Source: Tetracentron sinense
Lineage: Eukaryota; Streptophyta; Magnoliopsida; Trochodendrales; Trochodendraceae
Direction: 5' to 3'
Assembly (NCBI GenBank): GCA_015143295.1
Contig: CM026571.1
Coordinates: 30,656,505-30,720,504, forward strand
DNA length: 64,000 nt
Positions 10,863 through 23,525 of the stretch are shown one piece after another (within the stretch, counting starts at the first letter, position 1; each line of letters starts with the position of its first letter). Made by a program: the position numbers and the translations under genes. Under the pieces are notes generated by a model. The model saw nothing but the letters and a program-made list of their open reading frames with translations, searched no databases and was not told the DNA's origin.

Positions 10863-11871
10863 GAATTTGTTCTAGTAGGTTTTACCTTAAAAAGGAAAAT
10901 TGCTTAATGATCAAAATGTGAATGATTTTTATACGCGATTATGCTTGATAAATGCTAAATGCTTATTGATTATGAAATGGATGATATTTTGATATGAATG
11001 CTTGATGTTATGAATTTGAAGTGAATAGTATGTTTTGGTGAGATATGCTTATGTTTGATATTTGATTGACTACTTGATTATACTTAATGTGTATTAACTT
11101 TAATAGAATATTTGGATGTTAATATATTTAAATAATTAATAGGTGATTGGATTAAGAAGAAAATAAAAAAAATTCAGATTTTTCTTTTATCCAGTCGACT
11201 AGATGGACTGGGCCTATAAATACAATCCCAATGTAATTATTAATTATAATTGATTAATATAATTGATTGATTGATTATGATTAATGTGGATTGGATGTTC
11301 ATGATAAAAAAAAAAATTATATGTGATATATGTATACATGTATGTGTTAATATGTGTAATGCCTATGTTTTTAAAATTGGTATTAGTATACTTGATGAAT
11401 TATGTTGTGATTTGAAATGCTATGATAAAGAATGAATGAAGTGAATATGAAGTGATATGAATGAAATTTTAGATGTTGAATGTTTGGTGATTAATGGATG
11501 ATACCTAAAATGTTTGCAATGAATTGATACTTGCATTGATTGTTCATGCTTTTTTATGTTGCCAAGGAGGGGAAATATGATAATGGAATGATAATTATCT
11601 AAAACCCTTGAAAGACTAATAAAAAATTGACATATTTAAATTGGTATCGATTGCTTAAAATGACTTAAACAAATGAATCAAATATTCGTATCATAACCTA
11701 ATGAATGATCTAACTAAACTATATGCAAAATGAATTGAATTCATATCCAAAAATATTAATACATATGTTTAGGGGAAGCTTGCCTCAAAAATTGTATAAA
11801 ATTTATTTATTGAGGGGGAAGCTATTTCCTATTTCATTCCATTATTATGTCATCATAAAAAAAAAAGAGAT
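10863..11871 (+). other. AT-rich 3' non-coding region of SIRE element 2
   Basis: No coding sequence is recognised. It contains the internal LTR-like motif plus TATA box (11189-11222), an internal polypurine tract (ccaaggaggggaaa, about 11561-11574), and A/G-rich sequence ending at the 3' LTR (about 11857-11870). By alignment with the other SIRE elements, the extra ORF would lie downstream of the motif but has been lost. Confidence 0.6.
11189..11222 (+). promoter_or_regulatory. Candidate internal promoter of SIRE element 2
   Basis: ATCCAGTCGACTAGATGG (11189-11206) is identical over 18 bases to a motif in the element's own 3' LTR (14839-14856). Eight bases later comes TATAAATA (11215-11222). 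In the LTR the same motif lies upstream of a TATA-like box. The position matches the region ahead of the extra ORF in the SIRE at 44136-50013. Promoter activity is inferred. Confidence 0.5.
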
Positions 11872-14800
11872 TGTTAGCATATAGGTGTCCACTATAGGTC
11901 TCCTTGGTGATTTTGATGATATCACAATGATAGAATGGGATTCGTGTTACTAATGCTTCTATTTAGTTTATATGAAAAATAATTTATGATGAGCATTAGC
12001 AAAGTCATTCAAGCCAAAAGCAAGAAAATGATACCATATATCAAGGAAGATTCATCATCAAGTCAAACCAAGCTATTGATCAAGTTTGGATCATAATGAA
12101 GATATTGAAGATCATATCCAAGCTCAAGTCATAAAGATAAAGAAAGAAGGAGAAAGAAGATCATGATGCTAATAAAGATAAAATCAGGTCAAGATCAAGA
12201 TTGAAGACTCTCCAAAGTTTAAATAGATTTTATATTTTAGTTTGAGAGTGGTTCAGGACTTTTGTAAAAATTCTTCAAAGTTTGATCGATTGAATGTGAA
12301 AGACATGAATATACAAATTTTTGAAGCGTAATTTGTAATTCAAACTTGACTTTGATCTAATCAAAATCTTCAAAATGGTCATCTTATGATTATATTAAAT
12401 CATGGTATGAGAAACCATACTTACAAAGCTCCTCAAGTGTAAAGCCTCCCATTGATTCACGCAAACTTTCTTTAAATCTCCAAAGCTTTTCTCCAACGGA
12501 AGCTAATGGCCCTTCCGATCAATGTTCTTTAATCATTTCTTCTTTTTCTTTGATCCAAAAATGTTTCTTGATCATTAAAGATTCAATCTTGATCTTCAAC
12601 AAGATCAAGAACCAACCAAAAAGGAAGAATATGGGAGAGGTGGTCGTACACAATTGAGGGAGAGAGAGAAAGAGAGAAAATCCTTGTGAATCACTTAATG
12701 TTGTATTGGATGTTCCACACTAGGGGTCTATTTATAGACCCCTTGATTGCTAACTTGTAGATCAAATCAAACTCATCTTTCTAAATTCTAATCCAATTAG
12801 AACTCTCTTTTAATTATATTGTGATTATCCCACTTTGGATTTTCGGCTGAGGTTTTGACCTTCAAAACAATTGATTCTAGAAAAACTTTCTTCACGAAAG
12901 CTATAGATCTTATCGACAGCTTAAAAACAATGCACTATCGGAGAAAAATCAGAGTTACGGTCATAGAGTTATGGCCCGAATACCGAAACTGTATTGATTC
13001 TCATAATTAAATACAAATCCAAAATCCATGAATGAAATCAATCGAAATTCCAATTAAATCAAAATAGAAACTCTTCTAATCTAGAAGTCTCATTTAATTT
13101 CCATTATGTATTCCTAATCGAATTAGGAAACATATCTTTAATTAGTAACTAACCATTAGTTAACAATTAAAGATAATAGAGAATTATTATTAATTTAGGG
13201 TGTCCCACCCTAGGTGGGCCCCACAATCTCACGCCCCTTTTTGTGTATAACATCTCATGTTGTCACCTTTTGATCTTTATCAAAATCTCATATGAGTCCT
13301 ACCCATTTGGTTAATCACATCTTATGTGATTTCACTTATAAGAGCCTCACTATACCATATAGTGAATTACATGAAGAAATTAATTAATTTAATTCTAAAT
13401 TAAATTAAAAGTCTTGATAAGGTCCTAGTGTGTGGGATCTAAATGGATCTCCTATTTCCAGTTGTGGGGCAAAGTGCATCACATTTAGGGTGTAACCTTG
13501 TTGCTAGGAAACACTTTCTAATAATTCCATTAGGATCATAGAATATTATCTAAGTCCCTGGACTTCCACTAATCACAATAATGTCCATTAACACATTGTG
13601 ATCAACCTCCAGATATTAGAGAATTGCTTGCAAGTACTATCTTACAATTTATTTATAAATAAATCATTCCACAATCCGATATCACATATAAGCTTCCGGA
13701 TTGGAACAAATCCACTATCTACTCCCTAACTTATGAATTGAACCCTTTCTCATGAATACTTTTTCATTGAACTGAACTTCCAAAACACTTTCAAAGAAAT
13801 ATTAGAAAAGAACTAACATATACATATACTTTTCTCTATTGAAAATATCAACTTGGATAAAGACTATTTTACTGAAAAGCACCGGTACTGGATTTAACAA
13901 TTCAGTTCAACAAGTGTCACCTTGATAAGACCATTTTATCGAAGAGCATCAGTACTGGATTTAACAGTTCAATTCAATAAGTATCACCTTGATATCATTA
14001 TCTCCAATTAAGGAGTAGTGGATTCCTTATTGAGTGTTTACACACTTCTCCAAACACTGTGTACATGACCCAACGTACCTGAAGTTAGTCTTGTGTATTG
14101 GACATTACCGATTGGCACACAAAGCCATATAAACATATGTTTGAGAAGATGTTAACCTCTCAGGTCTAAGGACAATTTATCGAATGGATTTAACCCTAAT
14201 AAAATCTGACAGTGTATTCTATAGGGTATCCACTAGTGACCCCATTCAGTATTATGTACTTACTACATATACTCACATGTTAGTCAAGAGTTAACACTCT
14301 CTGTGAATGAGATTCATCACACTATCTTATAGAACTACACATGTGCAAGTCATGATGAAGTACGACACCTAACCAATACTCTAGAGGCTTAGAACATTAT
14401 TAGGTTTACAAGGAACTGGAAAATCATATCTCCTCGCAACCTTTGCTGATTTTCCTACAATGTTACATATGGAACATTATGTCATCATCAAATAAGACAG
14501 AAATTATTATAAATACCCTTTATAGTTGGTTGTGTGAATGTGATGCTTCTCTAATCAACATATAAAAGTCTTGTATTGGTTTTCGATGACATATTTTTCC
14601 AACAGAATGCTCAATATTTATATTGACCATAAGTACCTTAAGTCCTAATTGAAAATCACTATACGGACCTAAAAAGTTGGTAATTATCTTGATTAAGATA
14701 AGGTAGAAGGCCTTGGAATCAAATCCATCTTTAAGGTCTCAAAAATTTGAATTCAGGATTTCAGTGAAAAAAATGAACCATTTAGTCGATAGATGAAGCC

Positions 14801-15618
14801 ATCCAGCCGATTAGATAGGTCAAATTTTCATTGTGTTCATCCAGTCGACTAGATGGCTTGGGACAGAGTTTTTACTCTGTAACGGCTATATTTAAACAGC
14901 TCTTTTTCTTTTTATGGTGCCTCCAATGGCTATATTATTACAAAACTATAAAAAAAATATTATTTATGAACCAAAAGAACTCCAATACTTCCAATCATTC
15001 TTTTAATCACTCCAACGCTTAGATTTCAAAATTCACAGAGTTGAACCTAGAAATCCCAAAAGATTCATTCTTGAGCTATTCAATCCCATTTTGTGAGAGA
15101 CTCTTAGAGAGTTTGAAAGAGATCATCCAGCTCTTGTAAGGAGCATTTTTATTATTGTAAAATACTTCTAAACAAGTGTGGGAGAAAATAAGAATCGTTG
15201 GATTCTTATCCTTGAAGCAGGGAGCTTTGTAAGGTTCGATCTCTACCCATAAAGAGATTGGGAAGTCAAGAGAGGGTGTTCTCTTGCAAGGTCTGATCCT
15301 CACTTGTAAGGGGATTGTAAAGATTTGGTCTTCACTCGGAAGAAGATCGGTGATTGAATAAATCGTGGTAAATCCTTGAGCGGGGAAGCTTAAGGTGGGG
15401 ACGTAGGTGGGTTGCCAAACCTCGAGAACAATATTGTTGTGTTTGCATTCTTTTCCCTTCTCTTTACTTTATTGTCTTACATTATTATGTAGAATTGTTA
15501 AATTTCTTTCCCTTTTAAATTAGTATAATTGAAATTTTGCTTAAGGGAATAGGAAGAATTTTTAATTTGCCTTTGACCCTATTCACCCCCCCCTCTAGGG
15601 TCGAAACCTTGAGCAATA
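11872..15618 (+). mobile_element. 3' LTR of SIRE element 2, interrupted by a copia solo LTR
   Basis: It starts TGTTAGCATATAGG, follows the 5' LTR to 12296, is interrupted by the solo LTR 12297-14604, resumes at 14605 and ends CAATA at 15618, next to TSD gacat. Removing the insertion and one TSD copy leaves about 1.43 kb, matching the 5' LTR. Confidence 0.92.
12297..14604 (-). mobile_element. Ty1/copia solo LTR (2.3 kb) with perfect TSD
   Basis: Flanked by gaatg at 12292-12296 and 14605-14609. On the minus strand it starts TGTTGGAAAAATATG and ends TTTCA. It is the same family as 929-2950 and 50196-52390, with shared blocks such as the wording around TGGGCCCCAC and the repeated short AT-rich TAGTAACTAAC segments. 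No internal region remains. Confidence 0.92.
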
Positions 15619-15623
15619 GACAT

Positions 15624-16345
15624 ATCAAGCCAGAATGTCCCCAACTCAAGAAGACCAATCGGTTCAAGAAAAGAGCCATGAAAGCTACTTGGGACGACTC
15701 CAGTGAAAGTGAGTCGGAAGGACACTCAAGTGATGAGGAAGTCATTAATCTATGCCTCATGGCCAATGAGGATGAGGTAAATTCTTTAACTGATGACTCT
15801 CTTTCTTTCAATGAATTAAGAGAAACATTTGATGAATTATATGAAGAATTTAGGAAAATTGCTTCAAAGAATAAATCACTTAAAAAGGAAAATTTTTCTC
15901 TTTTAAACTTAAATGAAACTTTACAAAAAAGAGAATGAAATTTTCAAAAAGAAAATGAGGTATTGAAAATAAGAGAAAAACAAATTCAATCCTTACCTCA
16001 AAACTCTACTAGTGAATGTGATGAGCTTAAGGCTAAAGTTAAGGATTTAACTAGCACCATTGTCACATTCACTAATGGTCAAAAGAATCTAGAAAGATTA
16101 CTAGGCCAACAAAGATGTGTCATTGGTAGAGCCGGAATTGGCTATAATCCTTCAACAAAATAAAAGGATTACTAAAACTTATTTACCAAACCAACTAGTC
16201 CTTTAATTACTCATTCTAGTGCATTTTATACTTATAATGGAAAGAAGGTAGTAAGGAAAGTTTGCGTTCCAATGGGAACATCCCCTCCCAAGACAAACTG
16301 TGTAGGACCCAAGATGGTTTGAGTACCAAAGGGAGTTACATGACC
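15624..16345 (+). pseudogene. SIRE element 1 gag, C-terminal part
   Basis: Resumes after SIRE element 2 with the second half of the zinc knuckle (HIKPECPQLKK). An acidic Ser/Glu segment, a Lys/Asn/Glu-rich coiled coil and the LGQQRCVIGRAGIGYN signature follow. Frames change near 15938 and 16163, so it is broken. A remnant reading VGPKMV/VPKGVT (about 16300-16340) marks the end of gag before protease. Confidence 0.82.
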
Positions 16346-17599
16346 TTGTCTTATAGGTATGTCTCAAGTCAAGCTCCTCCAAGTCAACATGGTTCTTGGA
16401 TAGTGGTTGTTCGAGGCACATGATCCGGAACAAAAAAATTTTAATCTCGATCACTCCTAAGGATGGAGGGCATGTGACCTTTAGGGATAACGCAAAGGGG
16501 AAGATCATTGGTATAGGTAATGTTGGTAAGAACAACTCCATTTTTATTGAAAATGTTATGCTTATTGATTGATTGAAGCATAACCTCATTATCATTAATC
16601 AACTTTGTGATAAAGGATTAAATGTATCATTTAAATCTAACATGTGCATGATAAAAGATAAAGATAATGTTAATACTATGTTTATAACATATAGGAATGA
16701 AAATGTCTATACCATTGATTTTGATGAATTGACTTCACAAAACATGATTTTTTTCTCTGCTTTACATTAAGTCAGTTGGCTATGACATAGAAGACTAAGC
16801 CATGCTAGCATGGATCTTCTATCAAAATTTTCTAGGAATGAACTTATAAAAGGTCTACCTAAAACTAAGTTTATGAAAGGCAAAATTTGTGATGCATGCT
16901 AACTAGGAAAACAAATTAAAACATCATTTAAAAAGAAGAAGGAAATCTCAACATCTAAAGCCACTAGAACTCTTAGACATGAACTTGTTTGGGTCAAATG
17001 ATGTAGCTAGCTTAGGTGGTAAATTATATGTCTTTTTCATTGTAAATGATTACTCAAGATATACATGGGTACAATTTTTATCACACAAAAGTGAAGTTCA
17101 TATCCTATTTGCTAAATTTTGCAAAATAGTTCAAAATGAAAAGGGCTACTCTATTAATAACATTAGAAGTGATAGAGGTGGAGAATTCAAGAACAAAGAA
17201 CTTGAATTATTCTATGAAGAAAATGGTTTTAAAACCATAACTTCTCCACTCCTAGAACTCCTCAACAAAATAGAGTAGTTGAAAGGAAAAATAGATTACT
17301 TCAAGAAATGGATAAAACTATGCTTAATGAACACAAATTACCCAAATATTTTTGGGCCAAAGCTATTAATACTTCTTGTTATGTAATGAATAGTGTTGTC
17401 ATTAAAAAAAAATTAAACAAAACCACCTATGAGCTTTAGAAAAGAATATCACCCAACATAGGATATTTCAAGGTGTTTGGTTGCAAATGCTTCATTCTTA
17501 ATGACAAACACCATTTAAGGAAATTTGAGCCTAAATCTAATGAGGGAATCTTCTTAGGATATTCTATGAATAGCAAAGCCTATAGGGTATTTAATAAAA
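16346..17599 (+). pseudogene. SIRE element 1 protease and integrase, truncated by a gypsy LTR
   Basis: A protease active-site motif WFLDSGCSRHM is read near 16390. A linker follows with TGA at 16570-16572, then a GAG-pre-integrase remnant with a CDAC half-finger (about 16890). The integrase core has NDYSRYTWV (about 17047) and RSDRGGEF (about 17165). The sequence ends in the block after VERKNRLLQEMDKTM and FGCKCFILN at 17599, where the gypsy LTR starts. Reverse transcriptase and RNase H are not found downstream on this strand. Several stops and frameshifts make it inactive. Confidence 0.82.
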
Positions 17600-19407
17600 T
17601 GTAGAGCCCCGGATTTCTAGGATCACTATTCCAGTGAATAGTACTTTAGCATTAGGCTTGTTTGAGCCAAGGTCTTCCATGTGACCTTGGTATCAGATTT
17701 ATGAAATGGGTTTTTCCTTCATGGTATAAGTGTTGTGTAGTGTGTGTGTGGGATGAGTGTATGATTCGTGGGTTGTGTGGTGTGTTTTGGGAAATCAATC
17801 AAAGAGTATGAAATACTCTTAGTATTGGAAATGGGTAAATAGACAAAACAGAGCAGCACCAATCGATCGAATATCATTACCGGTCGACCGATACACTACT
17901 GGTTAATCGATAGTCGTTACCAGTCAACTGATCAAGCAAAATTTTGCATGGGAATTTTAGGCAGAAAGGTGATTTTTGACCGATCAATTGATAGTCCCTA
18001 CCGGTCGACCGATCATGTGGATTTTTGCCTTAGCCAACCTACTTTTGATCTTGGTGACTCATGGGGGCTCTTTGGGTGTTTCCCCATACCCAAAATGGGT
18101 TATAAATACCCCCATTTCGTGGGGTATTGGGTTACCAAACCCTATAGCTAAGAGAAGAGAAATAAAAGAGGAGAAAAGAGAGAAGATAGAGAAGGAAGAA
18201 AGAGGAAAGAAAGAGAAGGGTTTACCTTTGCTCCAGAGTTCATCTGAGCTACGTTATCATTTCTCAACGTGTTCTAAAGAGCTACGATCAAAAGGGTATT
18301 GATCCGGAAGGTAGATACACTCTACTAGCTTTTGTCTCATAATCCTTGTTATGTGAAAACCATGATAGAGGCCTTTGCGCTTCGAGGTGATCTAGTAGGG
18401 ACTCCTACTAGTGATTATGTGATGAAATCATGTGTTACTATGTGTTATGTGTATGTGATGAGTTTAAGTGAAATAGAAAGCATGTGCCATGTATTTATGT
18501 GTTTTCATTGAATAATATGTTCACTCGTTATTGTTTATGAACTATGTGTATTGCTTGATCGGATTTCCTTATGGGTATGTATATCAAAAGGCAAGGAAGA
18601 AAGATGTTAAACAAGATAAGTGAAATGGGAGGATGCAAGTGGACTTCTACCAACCTAGGTAGAGCATTTGGCATTTGATCTCAAATGAAGCTATAAGAAA
18701 TGGAAGAATGCAAATGGAATCTTTACTCTTGTATGGTAAAGCATTGGGCATTTGTTCGGGTAAACTATGTGCAAAGATATCCACGGGGAGGTGGATGAAG
18801 ATGCTAATGAACTTCTATCTCTCTAGGTAGAGCATTAGGCATACTCCATGTGTATGTAAATGCTAATTGACTTCTACCACTCTAGGCAAAGCATTAGTCA
18901 ATGTCATGTGTACACTCCCATAAAGCCAAGTGTAAATCAAGTGAAATGTTCCATGTGTAAAGTAAAAGAGATAAAATAAAATTAAAAAAAGAATATGATT
19001 TTCAAAGATAAGTGTATGTGTTTTATCATATCGCACATGTGTATTTGCAAAGAGGTCTCCTTATGTGTTTTTAGTGCATGTGTATTCTATGAACTGACTA
19101 TGTGAAGCATGTGAAATTATGACATATTATCTAGTGGTTTGTATACACTAAGTATTTCGTGCTCAACTGATTTGTTATCATCGATAGGTCCATTTGATGT
19201 TTCCCCCAAGCCTTGGGTGGAGGAGGAGTACTACAAGCCCGAGCCTATGATGGATTACACTCTCGAGGATAGAACACTAGATAGGAGGCCTTATCTAGAT
19301 TACTGCTGAGAGATGAGAGGGAGTGATTCATGTATTTTGAAAATGGGGAATGTCCACTTGACTCTATCATTTTGTTTATGTATGTTAGATCAGACTTGGA
19401 GTATGTA
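17600..19407 (+). mobile_element. Ty3/gypsy LTR, 3' end missing
   Basis: Starts TGTAGAGCCCCGG at 17600 inside SIRE integrase. It carries the early GTGAATAGTAC motif, a TCGA palindrome cluster, a TATA box (18101-18108), a GA-rich leader and a block of imperfect repeats built on TCTAC..CTAGG..GAGCATTAGGCA (about 18620-18900). Near the end it has the GGAGGAGTACTACAAGCC block shared with the LTR ending at 53318. It stops at 19407 where an opposite-strand LTR begins. About 200 bp of its 3' end are not present there. Confidence 0.75.
17860..18108 (+). promoter_or_regulatory. LTR core promoter: three palindrome repeats and TATA box
   Basis: A unit of about 30 bp (AATCGATAG..ACCGGTCGACCGAT) occurs at 17860-17891, 17903-17931 and 17975-18013. 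TATAAATA at 18101-18108 and a transcript-leader-like GA-rich run follow. Regulatory role inferred from order and spacing. Confidence 0.5.
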
Positions 19408-19981
19408 TGTAACAACCCCAAATCCTACCTTGACCAAAATACAACCTTGGGTCACCACATTCTTAAACCTGCTTAAATCTCATGACATCCAAGGCATACA
19501 ACACGAGTCTCCAAAAATGAGAATAATAAACTTTTGATATATAAAACCAAATCATCCTGCTCAAGTCTATGCTCAAAATAAACAACCTACTATAAACAAA
19601 ATAGTTTAATACTCAACTATGAAGTAATCTAATGAGCAACATCATCTAAGAGTCTATTATAATTCTCTTAACCGAAATAAAACATAAAAACCTAACAGGG
19701 GTAACTATCAAAACCCATGGCTCCCTCCTCGAAAGGCTCACCTTCTCCTCCTTCCTCGACGTAAGCCTCCTCAATCCACGATTCCACCGTGTACTCCTGC
19801 TCTACACTTGGTAAGACAAAACTCTGGCTGATTACAAAATGACTCAATGTATATAAAATCCAACCAACAACATAGTATCCTTGCACTTAGTTAGAATCAT
19901 AACCAATAGCATAATAACATAATCAGAATGCGGAAGAACATGTGTTCATATACATCGTATCATCACCTTTACTCGTGTACT
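19408..19981 (-). mobile_element. Fragment of a minus-strand gypsy LTR
   Basis: On the plus strand it opens TGTAACAACCCCAAATCC, the reverse-oriented end of a chromovirus-type LTR (compare TGTCGCGCCCC at 21586). It also holds the reverse of the LTR block encoding GAGGAGG..CGTCGAGG (about 19725-19790). It is cut at 19981 by the copia LTR. The rest of it is not seen. Confidence 0.6.
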
Positions 19982-21585
19982 TGTTGGACATTATGCCCTG
20001 AAATGTCATTTAGATTGTAAGCTATTGATTAGATTAATAAAGACATCTTCTTTATCTATTATGAATTTATTATGCGTAATTGACCAAGATCATGAGACGA
20101 TCTATACGATATGAGATATCGAACAAGGTTCATAGGATATATTGTAGGAAAACTATGTGATTGGTTATGGACTGACACGGGTAGATATAGCTTTCCAGTT
20201 CCTTATACCTTATAGAGTCACAACTATGAGTGAAGCTGGGCACTTCACTTACATGGCTGCCACAATGCTTAGATGTTCTCAATGGTTGAGATGTAGTTTT
20301 ATTTCAAACTATTGTAGTGAAAACTAGTTATCGGCATATGGATGCTTAAATGTACATTAACTGATTGCATTCAATGAGAGACCTCTTACATAAACATACT
20401 ATCAGATAGATAGTCTCTCATTCACATTGAATAAATTTGATGATCATTAGATCTGATGAGTTCATTTATAACTGAGCAGTGATCTGGCTGTTTTGATTGC
20501 ACTTAAGTACTCTCTACTTGAGGGACTACGTGACAGTTGGATAATTAGAAAGTTGTTCAAGTCATGATGAATATCAAATAAGAAATCCATGCTCATTAAA
20601 TTGAGAGATTATCCAAGTTCCGGGGTAAGACAATTCATTAAGCTAAAAGTCTGCACAGGTGATTTTGAAATCAAATATATTTGAAATATATTTTTTAATA
20701 AAACATATTATATTAAATAAAATATTTTTTCAAAATGTTTTAACATGAGAAATAGTTTCTCATAGCTTAATCAAATGTCTTGGAAACCCAGATGATGTAC
20801 AATAGGCTATGGGTTAGATAATATCTTAATCTCAAAGGCCTATTAGGGATAATGTTAATGGAAGGATTATTTGAATGCATTAGTTCATGTGGCGGGATCT
20901 TTATTAGTTTATGTTCTTTCACTGGGATTCAATTACAATATGGATATCTCACATCACTAGCAATTCCAGTGTCCTTTCTATTAAAAGGTCAATGGGATAA
21001 CACCGAGTAAGCCAGAGTTAGAATGTCCCAGAGCAATCTGTGGAGGTGCTCATAAAAGAAATACAAGCTCATACAAATAGATTAAATGTTAATCTACAAT
21101 AATAGATTAAATGTTAATCTATATTAATAGATTAAATGTTAATCTATATTAATAGATTAAATGTTAATCTAATTTAAAAAGAAAAAAAATAATTATTTGA
21201 CCAACCAAATATAAGGGAATATGGGTTTGACCCATATTTATAAAACCCAATTAAAATGGACCTTATAAGTGGACTCACGCCCAAGGGGTTAACACCCTAA
21301 AAGTGGCACATACTTTAATTTTCCCTATATTTTATGGATTTTGGTTAGTAGATAATTATTAATTAATTATCTCTTTCCTAATGAGATTAGATAATTGCTT
21401 GGTTGTGAAGAAACAAAAGAGATAAAGGATAATCATTAATCCCTCCCTTTAAGCTCACGCCCCCCCCCCCCCCCCCTGGTGGAGAATCTAGATTGTCTAG
21501 GTTCAATAAACCCTACTTTTTAGGGAGTTGGTTATATTCTTTAAATTAAGAAGTCCTTTTTAGAAAAGAAAACTTAATATGGAAG
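19982..21585 (+). mobile_element. First part of the copia 5' LTR
   Basis: Begins TGTTGGACATTATGCCC. It includes four tandem 25-bp units (21077-21176) and a poly-C run (21460-21476). It is interrupted by the chromovirus with left flank ggaag at 21581-21585; the right flank is agaag at 36869-36873. One mismatch in five is consistent with an aged target-site duplication. The LTR resumes at 36874. Confidence 0.88.
21077..21176 (+). repeat. Four tandem 25-bp units with internal hairpin potential
   Basis: The unit AATAGATTAAATGTTAATCT plus five variable bases is repeated four times. Each unit has the inverted arms AGATTAA/TTAATCT around TG, so each could fold. Confidence 0.85.
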
Positions 21586-22956
21586 TGTCGCGCCCCAAAA
21601 CCCCACCTAGGAGAATGTGAGATCTTGGCATGTGACTTACTTAATAATTCATCATGTTAGGAGTAATTAAGGTATACTAAAATACGGATAGAAAAAATTT
21701 TCTTTAATTAAACCATCAACTAAAATCCAAACTCCATAATGCAACTAAAAAGTAATAAATCCTGGTCACCCATCCTGACCATAATCATAAAAGACTAAAC
21801 TAACATGAGTCTCTATAAAATTAACTAAAGTCTCCCGAAATTTACATAACCAATAAATAGCTTCAATAATAGGGTCATCAATCAATGTCTCTTTCTTCCT
21901 CGGGATAGTAAATTTCGGGTTCCTCGATGTACTCCTCTTTTTCCTAAGCTCCAGGCGCACAAATGTCAAAACCTGAACCTACCGACAACAAAAGTCATTG
22001 GCTGAGTAACGAGTTACTCCGCATATATAACAAATCATAATAAACCATATAATGAATAATATTTTGCATGCATTTCATCGTTTCATACATCAATTTACAT
22101 ATAAATCAAAGTACGGAAAATAAACATGTACATTATATCAATTTCTTTCTTTTCTTTCTTTTCTTTTCTTATTTTTCATATTTCATACATTATCATCTCA
22201 TCAATACACATTCACATGCATTTGTACAAAATTAAAATACCACTTTACCGTATAAGGAAAGGGGTTACTATACTTTACTTTACTGAGATACCACCCTTCG
22301 TACATTATCCGGCACGGACGGCTTAGTACATTTTCCGGTACGACGGCTTACTTACTTTGACATACATCTCGTCCTGCTAATGGTATCCGATGGTACAAAA
22401 CACATACATGCATTATCATTTTCGTGTGTCTTTCTTTCTTTCTTACTTACTTTACTTTCAATCTTACTTAAAATCTTATTAAGGTCTTTAATTCTCTCTT
22501 TATACTTTTACATATTTGTCATTTGTGAGTGCACTATGATATACCTCTTGTTTAAATTGCACCCAAGACTAACCGTCAAGGGCCATAGGACATCTCACCA
22601 TAGCATCCCATACCACTATGTTAATCAGGCTTAGGCAAGCATGACTTTCATCAGAGGTTCGTTTACCCAATGGTAAATCATGTATTAAGAAGTATAATAG
22701 AAATACACAACCTCTCACATTTCCTATAATTCGAAAATCAAACATCACGGTTGCTATTAAAATATTCATACATCATGATCTATCAATAATAATTTTAATG
22801 AATTTTAAGCATAAAATTAAACTCACTTATCATAACATACCACAATTAAATCCTCCATTCTATTCCATCCATTATCTCATTCTCCTCGTAAATCCACATA
22901 CTTCAAATAACTTTCCCAATCCCCTTGTTGAATCATAATTAATTTAAACATAGTTC

Positions 22957-23525
22957 TTTACATCAAAATTTAATGATTCAAAAATAATGAAACATCTTAA
23001 ATAGGTACTCCACATCCTGTTTTAGCGATTCAAAAATAATGAACAATATCATAAATAAGTTCTTCACATCCTATTTTCACCATCAAAGAATAATAAACTA
23101 AAATTATAGATCTAGTTTTTCACATTCTATTTTAATCATCCACGAATAATAAACTGAAATCATAATTATGGTTCTTCACATCCTATTTTAACCATCAAAG
23201 AATAATAAACTAAAATTATAGATCTAGTTCTTCACATCCTATTTTAATCATCCACGAATGATAAACTGAGATCATAATTATGGTTCTTCACATCCTATTT
23301 TAACCATCCAAGATTGATAAACTCAAATTATAAATCTAGTTCTTCAAATCCTATTTTAATCATCCACGGATAATAAACTGAGATCATGATTATAGTTCTT
23401 CACATCCTATTTTAACCATACAAGAATGATAAACTGAAATTATAGATTTAGTTCTTCACATCCTATTTTAATTATCCATGAATAATAAACTGAGATCATG
23501 ATTATGGTTCTTCACATCCTATTTA
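22957..23525. repeat. About ten tandem 57-bp units, arranged as dimers
   Basis: Repeats built on TTCTTCACATCCTATTTTAA followed by a CATC..GAATAATAAACT block. Odd and even units differ (ATTATAGATCTAG versus ATCATAATTATGG), giving a dimeric unit of about 113 bp. The other LTR has the matching array at about 35700-36270. Confidence 0.8.

Larger units (their letters stand above)
7658..15618 (+). mobile_element. SIRE element 2, gag-only, inserted in SIRE element 1
   Basis: A complete insertion flanked by TSD gacat (7653-7657 and 15619-15623). Its parts are 5' LTR 7658-9098, primer binding site 9101-9112, gag 9178-10862, non-coding 10863-11871 and 3' LTR 11872-15618 (itself carrying a solo LTR). 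Protease, integrase, reverse transcriptase and RNase H are missing: gag ends at about 10862 and AT-rich 3' sequence follows. It is a deletion derivative that would depend on a relative for enzymes. The target is the gag zinc-knuckle region of another SIRE element. Confidence 0.92.

Noticed and set aside
22957-23525. CRISPR-like array
   Set aside because: Units are contiguous and diverged without unique spacers, lie in an LTR of a plant element, and recur in the partner LTR.
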